A stretch of DNA of 64,000 bases from Curtobacterium sp. UNCCL20 (GTDB lineage: Bacteria; Actinomycetota; Actinomycetes; Actinomycetales; Microbacteriaceae), in contig NZ_FNKG01000004.1 in assembly GCF_900101675.1 (NCBI RefSeq), positions 186,001 through 250,000 of the forward strand, read 5' to 3'. Position numbers and translations under genes: made by a program. Positions 34,632-42,488 of the stretch are shown here, in pieces. Each line of letters begins with the position of its first letter. The stretch's first letter is position 1. The notes beneath the pieces were generated by a model. The model did not search any database, was not told the origin of the DNA, and worked only from the letters and a program-made list of their open reading frames with translations.

Positions 34632-35543
34632 GTGACCGTCTCCCAGAACATCCCCGTCCACGATCTCCCCCTGCACGACCTCGCCGGGTTCACCCACCGG
34701 TGGGTCGACGTGGACGGGACCCGCCTGCACGCCGTCGACGGCGGCCGACCCGATGGCCCGACCATCGTCCTCCTCGCCGGGTTCCCCCAGACCTGGTGGG
34801 CGTGGAGCGAGGTGATGCCGCGACTCGCCGCCGACCTCCACGTCATCGCGGTCGACCTGCCCGGCCAGGGCCACTCCGACCGACCGACGAGCAGCTACGA
34901 CACCGCCACGGTCGGCGGCCTCGTCCATCGCGCCGTCCAGTCGCTCGGGGTCCGGACGTACTGGCTCGCCGGGCACGACATCGGTGCGTGGGTGGCGTTC
35001 TCCCTCGCGCTCGCGCACCAGGACCACCTCCACGGTGTCGCCCTGCTGGACGCGGGGATCCCCGGCATCACGCTCCCCGAGAGCACCCCGACCGACCCGG
35101 ACCGGGCGTGGAAGACCTGGCACTTCGCCTTCCACCTCGTCCCCGACCTGCCCGAAGCACTCCTGAGCGGGCGTGAGCGCGAGTACGTCAGCTGGTTCCT
35201 CCGGGTGAAGGCACGCACCCCCGACGTGTTCGACGACGCCGACGTGGAGCACTACGCAGCCGCACTCGCAGCCGAGGGCGGACTCACCGCGGCACTCGCG
35301 TACTACCGCGACGCCGCGGAGTCGGCACGCGCCAACCACGACGTCCTCGCCCGCGGACGCCTGACGGTGCCCGTGCTCGGGGTGTCCAGCAGCCACGGTT
35401 CGATCCCGGACATGGCGGCGTCGATCAGCCCCTGGGCGGAACACACCACCGGCGTCGTCGTGCCCGACGCCGGACACTTCATCCCCGACGAGCAACCCGA
35501 CGCCGTCGCCGCGGCACTCCTCCGCTTCACGGGTGCAGCATGA
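34632..35543 (+). CDS. alpha/beta hydrolase, epoxide hydrolase/haloalkane dehalogenase-like
   Basis: The 303-residue enzyme has the alpha/beta hydrolase core: oxyanion region LLAGFPQTWWAWSEV, nucleophile elbow AGHDIGAW (Asp nucleophile), an acidic residue in the late strand and catalytic His in DAGHFIPDEQ. An Asp nucleophile indicates epoxide hydrolases or dehalogenases. The GTG start lies 7 nt after TACCGT, a leaderless promoter; an ATG at 34614 would place the start against the operator and lacks a ribosome-binding site. It is followed by an SDR on the same strand. Confidence 0.85.
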   Translation: MTVSQNIPVHDLPLHDLAGFTHRWVDVDGTRLHAVDGGRPDGPTIVLLAGFPQTWWAWSEVMPRLAADLHVIAVDLPGQGHSDRPTSSYDTATVGGLVHRAVQSLGVRTYWLAGHDIGAWVAFSLALAHQDHLHGVALLDAGIPGITLPESTPTDPDRAWKTWHFAFHLVPDLPEALLSGREREYVSWFLRVKARTPDVFDDADVEHYAAALAAEGGLTAALAYYRDAAESARANHDVLARGRLTVPVLGVSSSHGSIPDMAASISPWAEHTTGVVVPDAGHFIPDEQPDAVAAALLRFTGAA

Positions 35544-35641
35544 TCGTGCAGGGACGGTCGCTCTGGCGATCCCCGGTGGAAGACGGCCGCAGCACGAGGC
35601 GATCCGCGCCTCCCGTCCGCACCTGACCTGAAGGGCTCCCC

Positions 35642-36403
35642 ATGCACCCCACGACCCTCGACGGATCCGTCGCCCTGGTGACCGCAGCCTCCCGCGGGAT
35701 CGGACGGGCGATCGCCCTCGACCTCGCCGCACACGGCGCGGACATCGCCCTCGGGGTCCGTGACCCCGAGGGGACGGCGGCGCTCGCCGACGAGATCCGC
35801 TCACTCGGACGGCGGGTCGCCGTCGTCGGGATGGACGTGACGGACCTGCCCGGGTGCCGCACCGCGATCGACGCCGCAGTGGAGGAGCTCGGCCCGATCG
35901 ACGTGCTCGTGAACAACGCCGGCGGCGGCGTCGTCGAGGACGCGATGGACGTCACCGAAGAGCACTTCGACGCGGTGTGGGCGCTCACCACGAAGTCGAC
36001 GTTCTTCATCTCCCAGTACGTCGCCCGCCAGATGCGGTCCACCGGCGGCGGCTCGATCGTGAACATCGCGTCGCAGGCGGGGCTCGTCGCCCTGCCCGGG
36101 GAGTCCGCGTACTGCACGAGCAAGGCCGCGGTGATCCACCTGACGAAGTGCCTCGCGGTCGAGTGGGGGCAGTACGGCATCCGGGTGAACGCCGTCGCAC
36201 CGACCTTCGTCGAGACCGACGGCACAGCGCCCGCACTCTCGGACGAGGCGTTCCGGCAGGACACGGTGGAGCGCATCGCGGCGCTGCACCGCATCGGAGC
36301 GCCGGAGGAGGTCGCGGCGGCGGTCACGTTCCTGGCCGGGCCAGGGGCGTCGCTCGTCACCGGCACGGCGCTGCCGATCGACGGTGGGTGGACGGCGCGC
36401 TGA
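35642..36403 (+). CDS. SDR oxidoreductase (FabG-like)
   Basis: The 253-residue enzyme is a classical SDR: TAASRGIGRAIA at the cofactor site, NNAGGG, catalytic Ser in NIASQAG, YCTSK dyad (Tyr near residue 158) and the C-terminal TGTALPIDGGWTAR. It probably oxidises or reduces a small alcohol or ketone. It lies 98 bp after the TetR-controlled hydrolase and may be co-transcribed with it; GAAGGG precedes the ATG. Its substrate is not predictable. Confidence 0.9.
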   Translation: MHPTTLDGSVALVTAASRGIGRAIALDLAAHGADIALGVRDPEGTAALADEIRSLGRRVAVVGMDVTDLPGCRTAIDAAVEELGPIDVLVNNAGGGVVEDAMDVTEEHFDAVWALTTKSTFFISQYVARQMRSTGGGSIVNIASQAGLVALPGESAYCTSKAAVIHLTKCLAVEWGQYGIRVNAVAPTFVETDGTAPALSDEAFRQDTVERIAALHRIGAPEEVAAAVTFLAGPGASLVTGTALPIDGGWTAR

Positions 36404-36413
36404 CGAGCGACAG

Positions 36414-36457
36414 CGGCCTGGAGGCGCGTGGCGGGCGAGCCACGCGCCTCCAGGCCG
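36414..36457. repeat. palindromic repeat copy 7
   Basis: Perfect 19-bp arms (beginning CGGCCTGGAGGCGCGTGGC) enclose a 6-nt loop GGGCGA, a strong hairpin between the convergent SDR and cupin genes. Confidence 0.95.
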
Positions 36458-36493
36458 TCGTCGATGCACCATCACCCACCGTGGTCCGGCCCG

Positions 36494-36841
36494 TCAGCGC
36501 GTCGTCGGGCCGAGGACCGGTCCCTGGTCAGGGGTCGCTGGCGCGTCCTTGAGTTCGACGAGGATAGTGTGCGTCGGGGTCGTCCCGGTGTTGCGGCCGG
36601 AATGCTGCTGCGCGGCGAGCCAGACGGCGGTGCCGGCGGGCAGTGCGACGTCGACGCTCCGGTCACCCGAGGTGAGGCGGCGCTCGAAGCCGGTCACCGT
36701 CACGAGGACGCTGTTCGGGTGCCGGTGCGGGTGGGTCTCGTCGTCCGGCTCGTCGGTGTAGTCGAGCACGCGGACGTGCTCGTTCTCCCACAGCAGCCGG
36801 TAGTGCTGTGGGTCGGTGACGAGCGGATCGTCGGCGGTCAC
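36494..36841 (-). CDS. cupin-domain protein
   Basis: The 115-residue protein is a single cupin barrel: HPHRHPNSVLVTVTG gives the first metal-binding motif (two His) and the second has a late His (ILVELK). The residue pattern suggests a small metal-dependent enzyme or a binding protein. The GTG start overlaps the stop of the amidotransferase gene (GTGA), so the two are co-translated. It may act on or sense the amidotransferase product, which is inference. Confidence 0.85.
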   Translation of the reverse strand: MTADDPLVTDPQHYRLLWENEHVRVLDYTDEPDDETHPHRHPNSVLVTVTGFERRLTSGDRSVDVALPAGTAVWLAAQQHSGRNTGTTPTHTILVELKDAPATPDQGPVLGPTTR

Positions 36842-37713
36842 GGTGCTCCCGCCGGGGATCCCGGCGTCACTCCCGCCGTCGCTCCCGCGGGGGCGACGGG
36901 CCGGAACGGCACCTCGCGGGTCTCGGTGCCGATGCTGATCGCGGTGCCCGCCGGGACCTCGTGCCACAGCCCCGGCAGGGCGACCAGCGGCTCGGACACC
37001 ACGACGCGCGCGTTCTCGGGCAGGTGGGAGAGCCGTTCGTTCTCCGGGTAGAGCTGCCGGACGGACCCCACGTCGGAGCTCACGAACAGGGAGTTGGCGG
37101 TCCCGGCGCTCACGTACCGCACCGCCGTCAGCGTGTGCCCGTCGGTCAGACCGATCGTCATCTGCAGTGCGTTGTCGATCCCGGCGTCGCGCGCGACCGA
37201 CTCCACGAAGCCGGCCATGCGTTCGAGCCCGCCGACCGGGTCCTCCTCGAGGCCGAACGTCAGGGCGAGGAAGAACATCAGCTCGGAGTCCGTCGACCCG
37301 AGGATGCACGGGAAGAGGTCCTTGCGCACGGCCATCAGGAGCGGGCGACGGAGCCGGGCGAAGTCGGTGACGAAGCCGTTGTGCACGAAGAGCCAGTCGC
37401 CGTAGCGGAAGGGGTGGCTGTTCGTCTCCTGCACCGGCGTCCCCGTCGCTGCCCGGACGTGCGCGAGGAAGAGTCCGCTCGACACCTCGGACGCGAGTTC
37501 CCGGAGGTTCTGGTCGCCCCAGGCGGGTGCGGCGCTCCGGAACACCGTCGGTTGCTCGCGTCGGCCGTACCAGCCGAGACCGGTGCCGTCGCCGTTCGGA
37601 GCGGGTGTCTCCGGCGAGTGGAAGCGGCTCTGCTCGATCAGCGAGCGTTCCGTGTCGTAGAGCAGCTCACGCGGCTCGATCGGATCCCCGACGTACCCCA
37701 GCCACCGACACAT
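36838..37713 (-). CDS. class II glutamine amidotransferase, EgtC-like
   Basis: The 291-residue protein starts MCRWLGYVG, so after Met removal Cys2 is the N-terminal nucleophile. Other family elements are GTGLGWYG, LAHVRAATGTPVQETNSHPF, FVHNGF and GSTDSELMFF. This matches the EgtC/YafJ branch of class II amidotransferases. EgtC cleaves a gamma-glutamyl intermediate in ergothioneine biosynthesis, but the other egt genes are not here, so another amidase role is equally possible. GGGAGG precedes the ATG. Confidence 0.88.
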   Translation of the reverse strand: MCRWLGYVGDPIEPRELLYDTERSLIEQSRFHSPETPAPNGDGTGLGWYGRREQPTVFRSAAPAWGDQNLRELASEVSSGLFLAHVRAATGTPVQETNSHPFRYGDWLFVHNGFVTDFARLRRPLLMAVRKDLFPCILGSTDSELMFFLALTFGLEEDPVGGLERMAGFVESVARDAGIDNALQMTIGLTDGHTLTAVRYVSAGTANSLFVSSDVGSVRQLYPENERLSHLPENARVVVSEPLVALPGLWHEVPAGTAISIGTETREVPFRPVAPAGATAGVTPGSPAGAP

Positions 37714-37749
37714 GCGGGCCTCCCTGGCACCGTTGCCCCATGGTGCGAG

Positions 37750-38952
37750 TCAAGCACGATCGACGGGGGTGTGCGCATCGTGGTCGCGGTGTCGCCGCAG
37801 GGGGCGCAGGCCTGCTCGGATCTCGTCCACCAGGGTGCCCGGCTGCTCGAGCGCCGCGAAGTGCCCGCCGTGCTCCGCCTCGGCGAAGTGCACGAGGTCG
37901 GCGTAGGTGTCCTCGATCCAGCTGCGCGGCAGGCGCGGGACGTCCCGCGGGAAGACGGTCACCGCGACCGGCAGTGTGAGCTTCGGACCGGCGAAGCTGC
38001 CGGCACGGTTCTCCCAGTAAATCCGCGCCGACGACGCCGCACTGTTCGTGAACCAGTAGAGCGAGATCACGTCGAGCATGTCGTCCACTCGGAGGGCGTC
38101 CTCGGCCAGCCCGTCGTTGTCGGTCTTCGACTGAAACTTCTCGTAGATCCACGCCGCCTGACCGGCTGGTGAGTCCGCCAGCGCGATGCCGACCGTCTCG
38201 GGCTTCGTGGACTGCAGGTGGTTCGAGCCGCCGAGGACCCCGGAGTAGTACGCGAGCCCGTCGACGGCCCGCTGCTCCTCCGGGGACAACTCGTCGGGGA
38301 CCTCGGCCGGGAAGGCGTACGGCGTGTTGAGGTGGAGGCCGATGAGCCCGTCGGGTTGCATCGCCCCGAGCGCCGTCGTCACGACCCCACCCCAGTCCCC
38401 GCCCTGCGCGGCCCACCGGTCGTACCCGAGTCGGCGCATCAGCTCAGCCCACGCCGACGCGATGCGCGTGACGTCCCAGCCGGTCTCGGTCGGCTTGCCG
38501 GAGAACCCGAACCCGGGAAGCGACGGCACGACGACGTCGAACGAGTCGCGGGCATCGCCACCGTGAGCCTCGGGGTCCGTGAGCGGCCCGATCATCCGGA
38601 GGAACTCCGCGATCGACCCGGGCCACCCGTGGGTGAGGACGATGGGCACGGCGCCGGGGTTCGTCGAGCGGACGTGGATGAAGTGGATGTCCACGCCGTC
38701 GATCGTGGTGAGGAACTGCGGGAACCGGTTCAGCTCTGCTTCGAAGCGGCGCCAGTCGTAGTCGTGCTGCCAGTGATCGACGAGCGCGCGCGCATGCCGG
38801 ACCGGGACACCCTGGGACCAATCGTCGACGGTCTCCGGATCCGGCCACCGGGTCCTGGCGAGCCGGTCCCGCAGGTCGTCGAGGTCGGCGTCGGGGATCG
38901 AGACGGTGAACGGTCTGATGGACGCGGGGTCGTCGTGGGGTGCGACGGTCAT
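37750..38952 (-). CDS. epoxide hydrolase with N-terminal EHN domain
   Basis: The 400-residue enzyme has the EHN domain (DLRDRLARTRWPDPETVDDW, HALVDHWQHDYDWRRFEAELN) ahead of an alpha/beta hydrolase core with LTHGWPGSIAEFL, the Asp-nucleophile elbow QGGDWGGVVTT, Tyr residues of the lid and His in AEHGGHFAALEQP. This is the microsomal-epoxide-hydrolase-like family. GAAGGAG precedes the ATG. It is divergent from a TetR gene, and two palindromes occupy the gap, so it is probably induced by a lipophilic epoxide or related xenobiotic. Confidence 0.92.
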   Translation of the reverse strand: MTVAPHDDPASIRPFTVSIPDADLDDLRDRLARTRWPDPETVDDWSQGVPVRHARALVDHWQHDYDWRRFEAELNRFPQFLTTIDGVDIHFIHVRSTNPGAVPIVLTHGWPGSIAEFLRMIGPLTDPEAHGGDARDSFDVVVPSLPGFGFSGKPTETGWDVTRIASAWAELMRRLGYDRWAAQGGDWGGVVTTALGAMQPDGLIGLHLNTPYAFPAEVPDELSPEEQRAVDGLAYYSGVLGGSNHLQSTKPETVGIALADSPAGQAAWIYEKFQSKTDNDGLAEDALRVDDMLDVISLYWFTNSAASSARIYWENRAGSFAGPKLTLPVAVTVFPRDVPRLPRSWIEDTYADLVHFAEAEHGGHFAALEQPGTLVDEIRAGLRPLRRHRDHDAHTPVDRA

Positions 38953-38983
38953 GGTCGGGCTCCTTCGTCGGGACGGCATCTCG

Positions 38984-39001
38984 TTGCACACCCGTGTGCA
39001 A
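38984..39001. promoter_or_regulatory. TetR operator O1
   Basis: TTGCACACCCGTGTGCAA has perfect 8-bp arms and a 2-bp centre. It lies just upstream of the epoxide hydrolase gene; a second copy lies 45 bp away over the TetR promoter. Confidence 0.8.
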
Positions 39002-39028
39002 CCGATCCGTCGCGAGCACGCTACGTCA

Positions 39029-39046
39029 TTGCACACCGATGTGCAA
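39029..39046. promoter_or_regulatory. TetR operator O2
   Basis: TTGCACACCGATGTGCAA repeats the O1 half-sites with one mismatch. It overlaps the probable -10 of the TetR gene (AATGCT, 39045-39050), which fits autorepression. Confidence 0.8.
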
Positions 39047-39056
39047 TGCTGTGCGT

Positions 39057-39656
39057 GTGCAGCCAGACTCAGCCCGCAGCCGTTCGATGGAGGAGACCCG
39101 GAGGCGGATCCTCGACGTCGCACTCGAGGCCCTCGGTCGCGACCCCGATGCGAGCATGGCGGACATCGCCGCGGCGGCGAGCGTGGTCCGGCGGACCGTG
39201 TACGGGCACTTCCCCACCCGCACGGACCTGGTCCGCACACTCGCGCAGCAGGCCGCCGACGAGATGGCGGCCGAACTCGGCGCAGCCAGCACCTCCCACG
39301 ACGACCCGGCGACGGCCTGGGCCGACTTCGTCGCACGGGTGTGGCCGCTGACGCACCGCTACCGGGTGCTCCTCGCCCTCCGACGCGGCGAGTACGGCGG
39401 AGACATCCACGCCGTCCTGGAACCGGTCGACCAGGCGCTCGCCAGGCTCGTGACGCGCGGGCAGGAGGTCGGCGAGTTCGGTCGGCACCTGCCGGCGGGT
39501 CTCCTGAGCCAGCTCGCCTACGGCACCGTGTTCACCGTCGCCGACGGGCACCTCGCCGGCGAAACCGTCGACCACCGCGCCGCGGCGGTCACGAGCCTGC
39601 TCGTCCTCGGTGTGCCGGAACAGCGGGCGCGTGCGCTGGCCGACGGGGACGCGTGA
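39057..39656 (+). CDS. TetR family repressor
   Basis: The 199-residue regulator has an N-terminal HTH (ETRRRILDVALEALGRDPDASMADIAAAASVVRRTVYGHF split over residues ~15-54) and an unclassified C-terminal ligand domain. The GTG start was chosen because it lies 6 nt after AATGCT and downstream of operator O2; an ATG at 39039 would lie inside the operator. It is divergent from the epoxide hydrolase gene, which it most likely represses. Confidence 0.88.
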   Translation: MQPDSARSRSMEETRRRILDVALEALGRDPDASMADIAAAASVVRRTVYGHFPTRTDLVRTLAQQAADEMAAELGAASTSHDDPATAWADFVARVWPLTHRYRVLLALRRGEYGGDIHAVLEPVDQALARLVTRGQEVGEFGRHLPAGLLSQLAYGTVFTVADGHLAGETVDHRAAAVTSLLVLGVPEQRARALADGDA

Positions 39657-39740
39657 CGCGTCACGCGTGCTTCCGCCGGCCAGACTGCCCGCCTGGACAG
39701 CCCGGCCGGGCCGTCCACTCCGCCCACTTCGACCGCTCGG

Positions 39741-40025
39741 TCAGTCCTGCCGGGTCCGGACGAGTCGGACGATCCGGACGTTCCGGACGATCCGGACGAT
39801 CCGGACGTTCCGGACGATCCGCCAGATCGACGCGGCGACCACCGCCGCACCCACGATGACGACGCTCCAGAACACCGCCGCCCCACCCATCGGCCCGGTG
39901 GTGCAGACGCTCTCCCCCTGACCCGGCGCCGCATCGGCACAGCTCGTCACCTGGACCAGCCCGAAGAACAGCACCACCACGATGGTCAGCACGGCGACCG
40001 TCGACCACGCGATCACTCGGTCCAC
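39741..40025 (-). CDS. small membrane protein with repetitive basic tail
   Basis: The 94-residue product has two hydrophobic segments (VAVLTIVVVLFFGLVQVTS and AAVFWSVVIVGAAVVAASIW) linked by a loop with two Cys residues (SCADAAPGQGESVC), and a tail made of IVRNVR/IVRIVR-type triplets encoded by a 9-bp tandem repeat. The GTG start has GAGGGGAG upstream. I do not recognise a family. The tail would be positively charged and cytoplasmic. Confidence 0.6.
   Translation of the reverse strand: MDRVIAWSTVAVLTIVVVLFFGLVQVTSCADAAPGQGESVCTTGPMGGAAVFWSVVIVGAAVVAASIWRIVRNVRIVRIVRNVRIVRLVRTRQD
39756..39821 (-). repeat. 9-bp tandem repeat (CCGGACGAT/CCGGACGTT)
   Basis: About seven units of CCGGACGWT repeat head to tail and encode the Ile/Val-Arg tail of the small membrane protein. 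The period keeps the frame. Confidence 0.85.
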
Positions 40026-40124
40026 CGCGCACTCCCCTCGTCGGCGCGAGCATGACGGCCCGTCACCCCGAGCACCAGTCACGATCGTGCAACGACCCGC
40101 CGCGAGCTCCCGCCCCACCGCACC

Positions 40125-40138
40125 TGTGTGCTCACACA
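40125..40138. promoter_or_regulatory. palindrome upstream of the TerC gene
   Basis: TGTGTGCTCACACA has perfect 6-bp arms and a 2-bp centre, 85 bp before the TerC start. It could be an operator; no binding protein can be named. No manganese riboswitch fold was recognised in this 197-bp gap. Confidence 0.35.
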
Positions 40139-40222
40139 ACCGCGAACATCCCTGACACTTGATGGGGCTGTCCGCCGATCAGCCGCCCGACCATCCCGAC
40201 CACCAGCAAAGGACCACCCCGG

Positions 40223-41209
40223 ATGACCGACCTCCCCGTCGTGTTCGAGATCGGATCGATCGTCGCCCTCGTCGTGATCCTGCTCGCCGACCTGCTCCTC
40301 GTGGCACGCCGGCCGCACGTCCCGACGATCCGGGAGTCGGCGCTCTGGGTCGGCCTCTACGTGGGACTCGCGCTGGTCTTCGCACTGGCGATGTTCTTCT
40401 TCGCCGGCGCCGAACCGGCCGGGCAGTTCCTGGCCGGCTGGCTCACCGAGTACAGCCTGAGCATCGACAACCTGTTCGTCTTCGTCATCCTGATGGCCCG
40501 GTTCGCCGTCCCGAAGAAGATCCAGCAGGAGGTGCTCATGCTGGGCATCATCATCGCGCTGGTGCTCCGCGGCGTCTTCATCCTGCTCGGCGCCCAGCTG
40601 ATCGAGGACTTCTCCTGGATCTTCTACATCTTCGGCGCGTGGCTCGTGTGGACGGCGATCCAGCAGCTCCGCGGTGAGGACGAGGACGACCAGAAGGACA
40701 GCTTCATCGTCCGAGTACTCCGGCGTCGTGTGCGCATCACCGACACGTACGACGGCATGAAGTTCCGCGTCACCGAGAACGGTGCACGCCACTTCACGCC
40801 GCTGCTGGTCGTCCTGATCGCCATCGGCACCACCGACCTGCTGTTCGCACTCGACTCGATCCCCGCGATCTTCGGCATCACCCAGAGCCCGTTCATCGTC
40901 TTCACCGCGAACGTCTTCGCACTGATGGGCCTCCGGCAGCTCTACTTCCTGCTCGGCGGACTGCTTGAGCGACTCGTCTTCCTGAAGTACGGGATCGCCT
41001 TCATCCTCGCCTTCATCGGCGTCAAGCTCGTCCTGCACGCCCTGCACGGCAACGAGCTGCCCTTCCTCAACGGCGGCGAGCACATCGAGTGGGCGCCGGA
41101 GATCCCGACCTGGGTCTCCCTCGTGGTCATCGTCGCCGCGATGGGGGTCTCCACGCTGGCCAGCGTGGTGCACCTGCGGCGGGACACTCCCGCACGCGCC
41201 GCCGACTGA
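40223..41209 (+). CDS. TerC family integral membrane protein
   Basis: The 328-residue protein has about nine helices and the family motifs YSLSIDNLFVFVILM (residues ~80-94) and TTDLLFALDSIPAIFGITQ (residues ~213-231), whose Asp residues are thought to bind metal. TerC-type proteins export Mn2+ or load metals into exported proteins, and some contribute to tellurite resistance. AAAGGA precedes the ATG. It is separated by a short gap from the tRNA gene downstream. Confidence 0.92.
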   Translation: MTDLPVVFEIGSIVALVVILLADLLLVARRPHVPTIRESALWVGLYVGLALVFALAMFFFAGAEPAGQFLAGWLTEYSLSIDNLFVFVILMARFAVPKKIQQEVLMLGIIIALVLRGVFILLGAQLIEDFSWIFYIFGAWLVWTAIQQLRGEDEDDQKDSFIVRVLRRRVRITDTYDGMKFRVTENGARHFTPLLVVLIAIGTTDLLFALDSIPAIFGITQSPFIVFTANVFALMGLRQLYFLLGGLLERLVFLKYGIAFILAFIGVKLVLHALHGNELPFLNGGEHIEWAPEIPTWVSLVVIVAAMGVSTLASVVHLRRDTPARAAD

Positions 41210-41245
41210 CCCGGTGCCCGTCACACCCCGTAGGATCGCTGGCGA

Positions 41246-41318
41246 GGGCCTTTAGCTCAGCTGGTAGAGCGCCACGTTTACACCGTGGATGTCGTCGGTT
41301 CGATCCCGGCAGGGCCCA
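41246..41318 (+). tRNA. tRNA-Val (anticodon UAC)
   Basis: A 73-nt cloverleaf with acceptor GGGCCTT/AGGGCCC (one G-U), D-arm AGCTCAGCTGGTAGAGC, anticodon stem CCACG/CGTGG around TTTACAC, and T-arm GTCGG-TTCGATC-CCGGC. The anticodon TAC reads Val GUA. CCA is not encoded. A -10 hexamer TAGGAT lies at 41231-41236. It borders the accessory stretch that follows. Confidence 0.97.
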
Positions 41319-41329
41319 CCCGAGAAGAC

Positions 41330-41353
41330 CCCCTGGTCACGCCCAGGGGTTTC
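41330..41353 (+). terminator. intrinsic terminator after tRNA-Val
   Basis: CCCCTGG and CCAGGGG form a 7-bp GC stem with loop TCACGC, followed by TTTC. It lies 12 nt after the tRNA. Confidence 0.85.
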
Positions 41354-41567
41354 TTCGTTTCCGGGTCTCGTTGGTCACCCGCGGGCTCCGGATCGGTGCC
41401 CCCGTGGTGTCCCGGCCAGCGTCGTGCGGTGCTCGCGCGGACTCCGAACCGGCGTTGCTGGATACCGCAAAGTCACTGAGGAACCATCGTGTCCGCCGCC
41501 GGTCCGGCAGTACGGTCCGGGAGCGGCCTGACCCGAGGCTGCGAGAAGCCGACCCGAAGGCACCCCG

Positions 41568-42227
41568 ATGGCCAACCACGACAAGCGACGGCTCCGCGCC
41601 GCCGCGTTCACGAAGCACCTCCGCGAACAGCTCCGCCGCGATCCCTGGCCGGCGGCTCCCGCGCAGGGCACGCCGCTGCCCGAGCTCGGCCCGCACACCG
41701 TTCAGTACATCGGTGCACACGAAGTGCCGTGGGCGGAGGCGAGCAGAGGGGCGGGCACCGGCACCTCGATCACCCGACTCCACGGCGCGGCGAAGACGGG
41801 TGCCAAGGTCGGGATGGAGAGCCTGGAACTGTCCCTCCCCGGCTTCGGTACCGCGATCGGCTGCGAAGTCGCGCGCACCGTCGGCCCACTGTTCCTGCCC
41901 GCCGTGATGTCGGCGAATCGTGCCGTCCGCGAGGCGGAGCGAGCAGAGCGCGTCGAGCCCGAAGGGCAGGCGACCGCGGTGCTCCCGGAGTCCTGGCCCA
42001 CGGTCGTCGAATTCGCCGCTGACGAGCAGCTGGAGGACACGATCATCATCCCCGTCGTCGGCGATCGCGTGCACTACAGCCGCGGTTCCGGCTACCTCGT
42101 CGGGCTGCAGGGCGTCGTCGTCGTGTCTGATGACGGAGAAGCCCTGCCGTCGGGGCTGCGGTACGTGCAGTTCGACGATGAGGAGTGGCCGACGGTCGTC
42201 GCGGTGATGGGTCTGGACCGGATGTAG
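41568..42227 (+). CDS. hypothetical protein, unknown family
   Basis: The 219-residue soluble protein has a basic N-terminus (KRRLRAAAFTKHLREQLRRD), a long middle region without recognisable motif, and an acidic beta-rich C-terminal part (DTIIIPVVGDRVHYSRGSG). The ATG follows GAAGG at suitable spacing. No signal peptide or membrane helix is present. It is the first gene after the tRNA, in a region richer in orphan genes than the rest of the window. Confidence 0.6.
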   Translation: MANHDKRRLRAAAFTKHLREQLRRDPWPAAPAQGTPLPELGPHTVQYIGAHEVPWAEASRGAGTGTSITRLHGAAKTGAKVGMESLELSLPGFGTAIGCEVARTVGPLFLPAVMSANRAVREAERAERVEPEGQATAVLPESWPTVVEFAADEQLEDTIIIPVVGDRVHYSRGSGYLVGLQGVVVVSDDGEALPSGLRYVQFDDEEWPTVVAVMGLDRM

Positions 42228-42488
42228 CTGACGCTCCTCGACAGCAGGCTTCGTCCGCCCGCGCATCAGACGGCTGCTTCTGGAACTCACGCCCGGCAAC
42301 CTTCGTCTCCCGGTGGTCGAAGCCGATCGAGTCGCCGAGACGCAGCTCCCGAGCGATCGCCGCGGCCAGGCGATCCCCCTTGCGCCGCTGCGCTTGGCCG
42401 GGCCGTGCGTCCGGCCAGCCCGTCGGACGCGATGGACGCGATGGACGCCGCGCTGTACCTGCTGGTTCTGCGGGGCGTTCCGTTCCAC

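Noticed and set aside
36838-37713. Ergothioneine cluster
   Set aside because: Only an EgtC-like amidotransferase is present; egtA, egtB, egtD and egtE are absent from the neighbourhood.
40026-40222. Manganese (yybP-ykoY) riboswitch before the TerC gene
   Set aside because: The conserved junction sequences of that riboswitch were not found.
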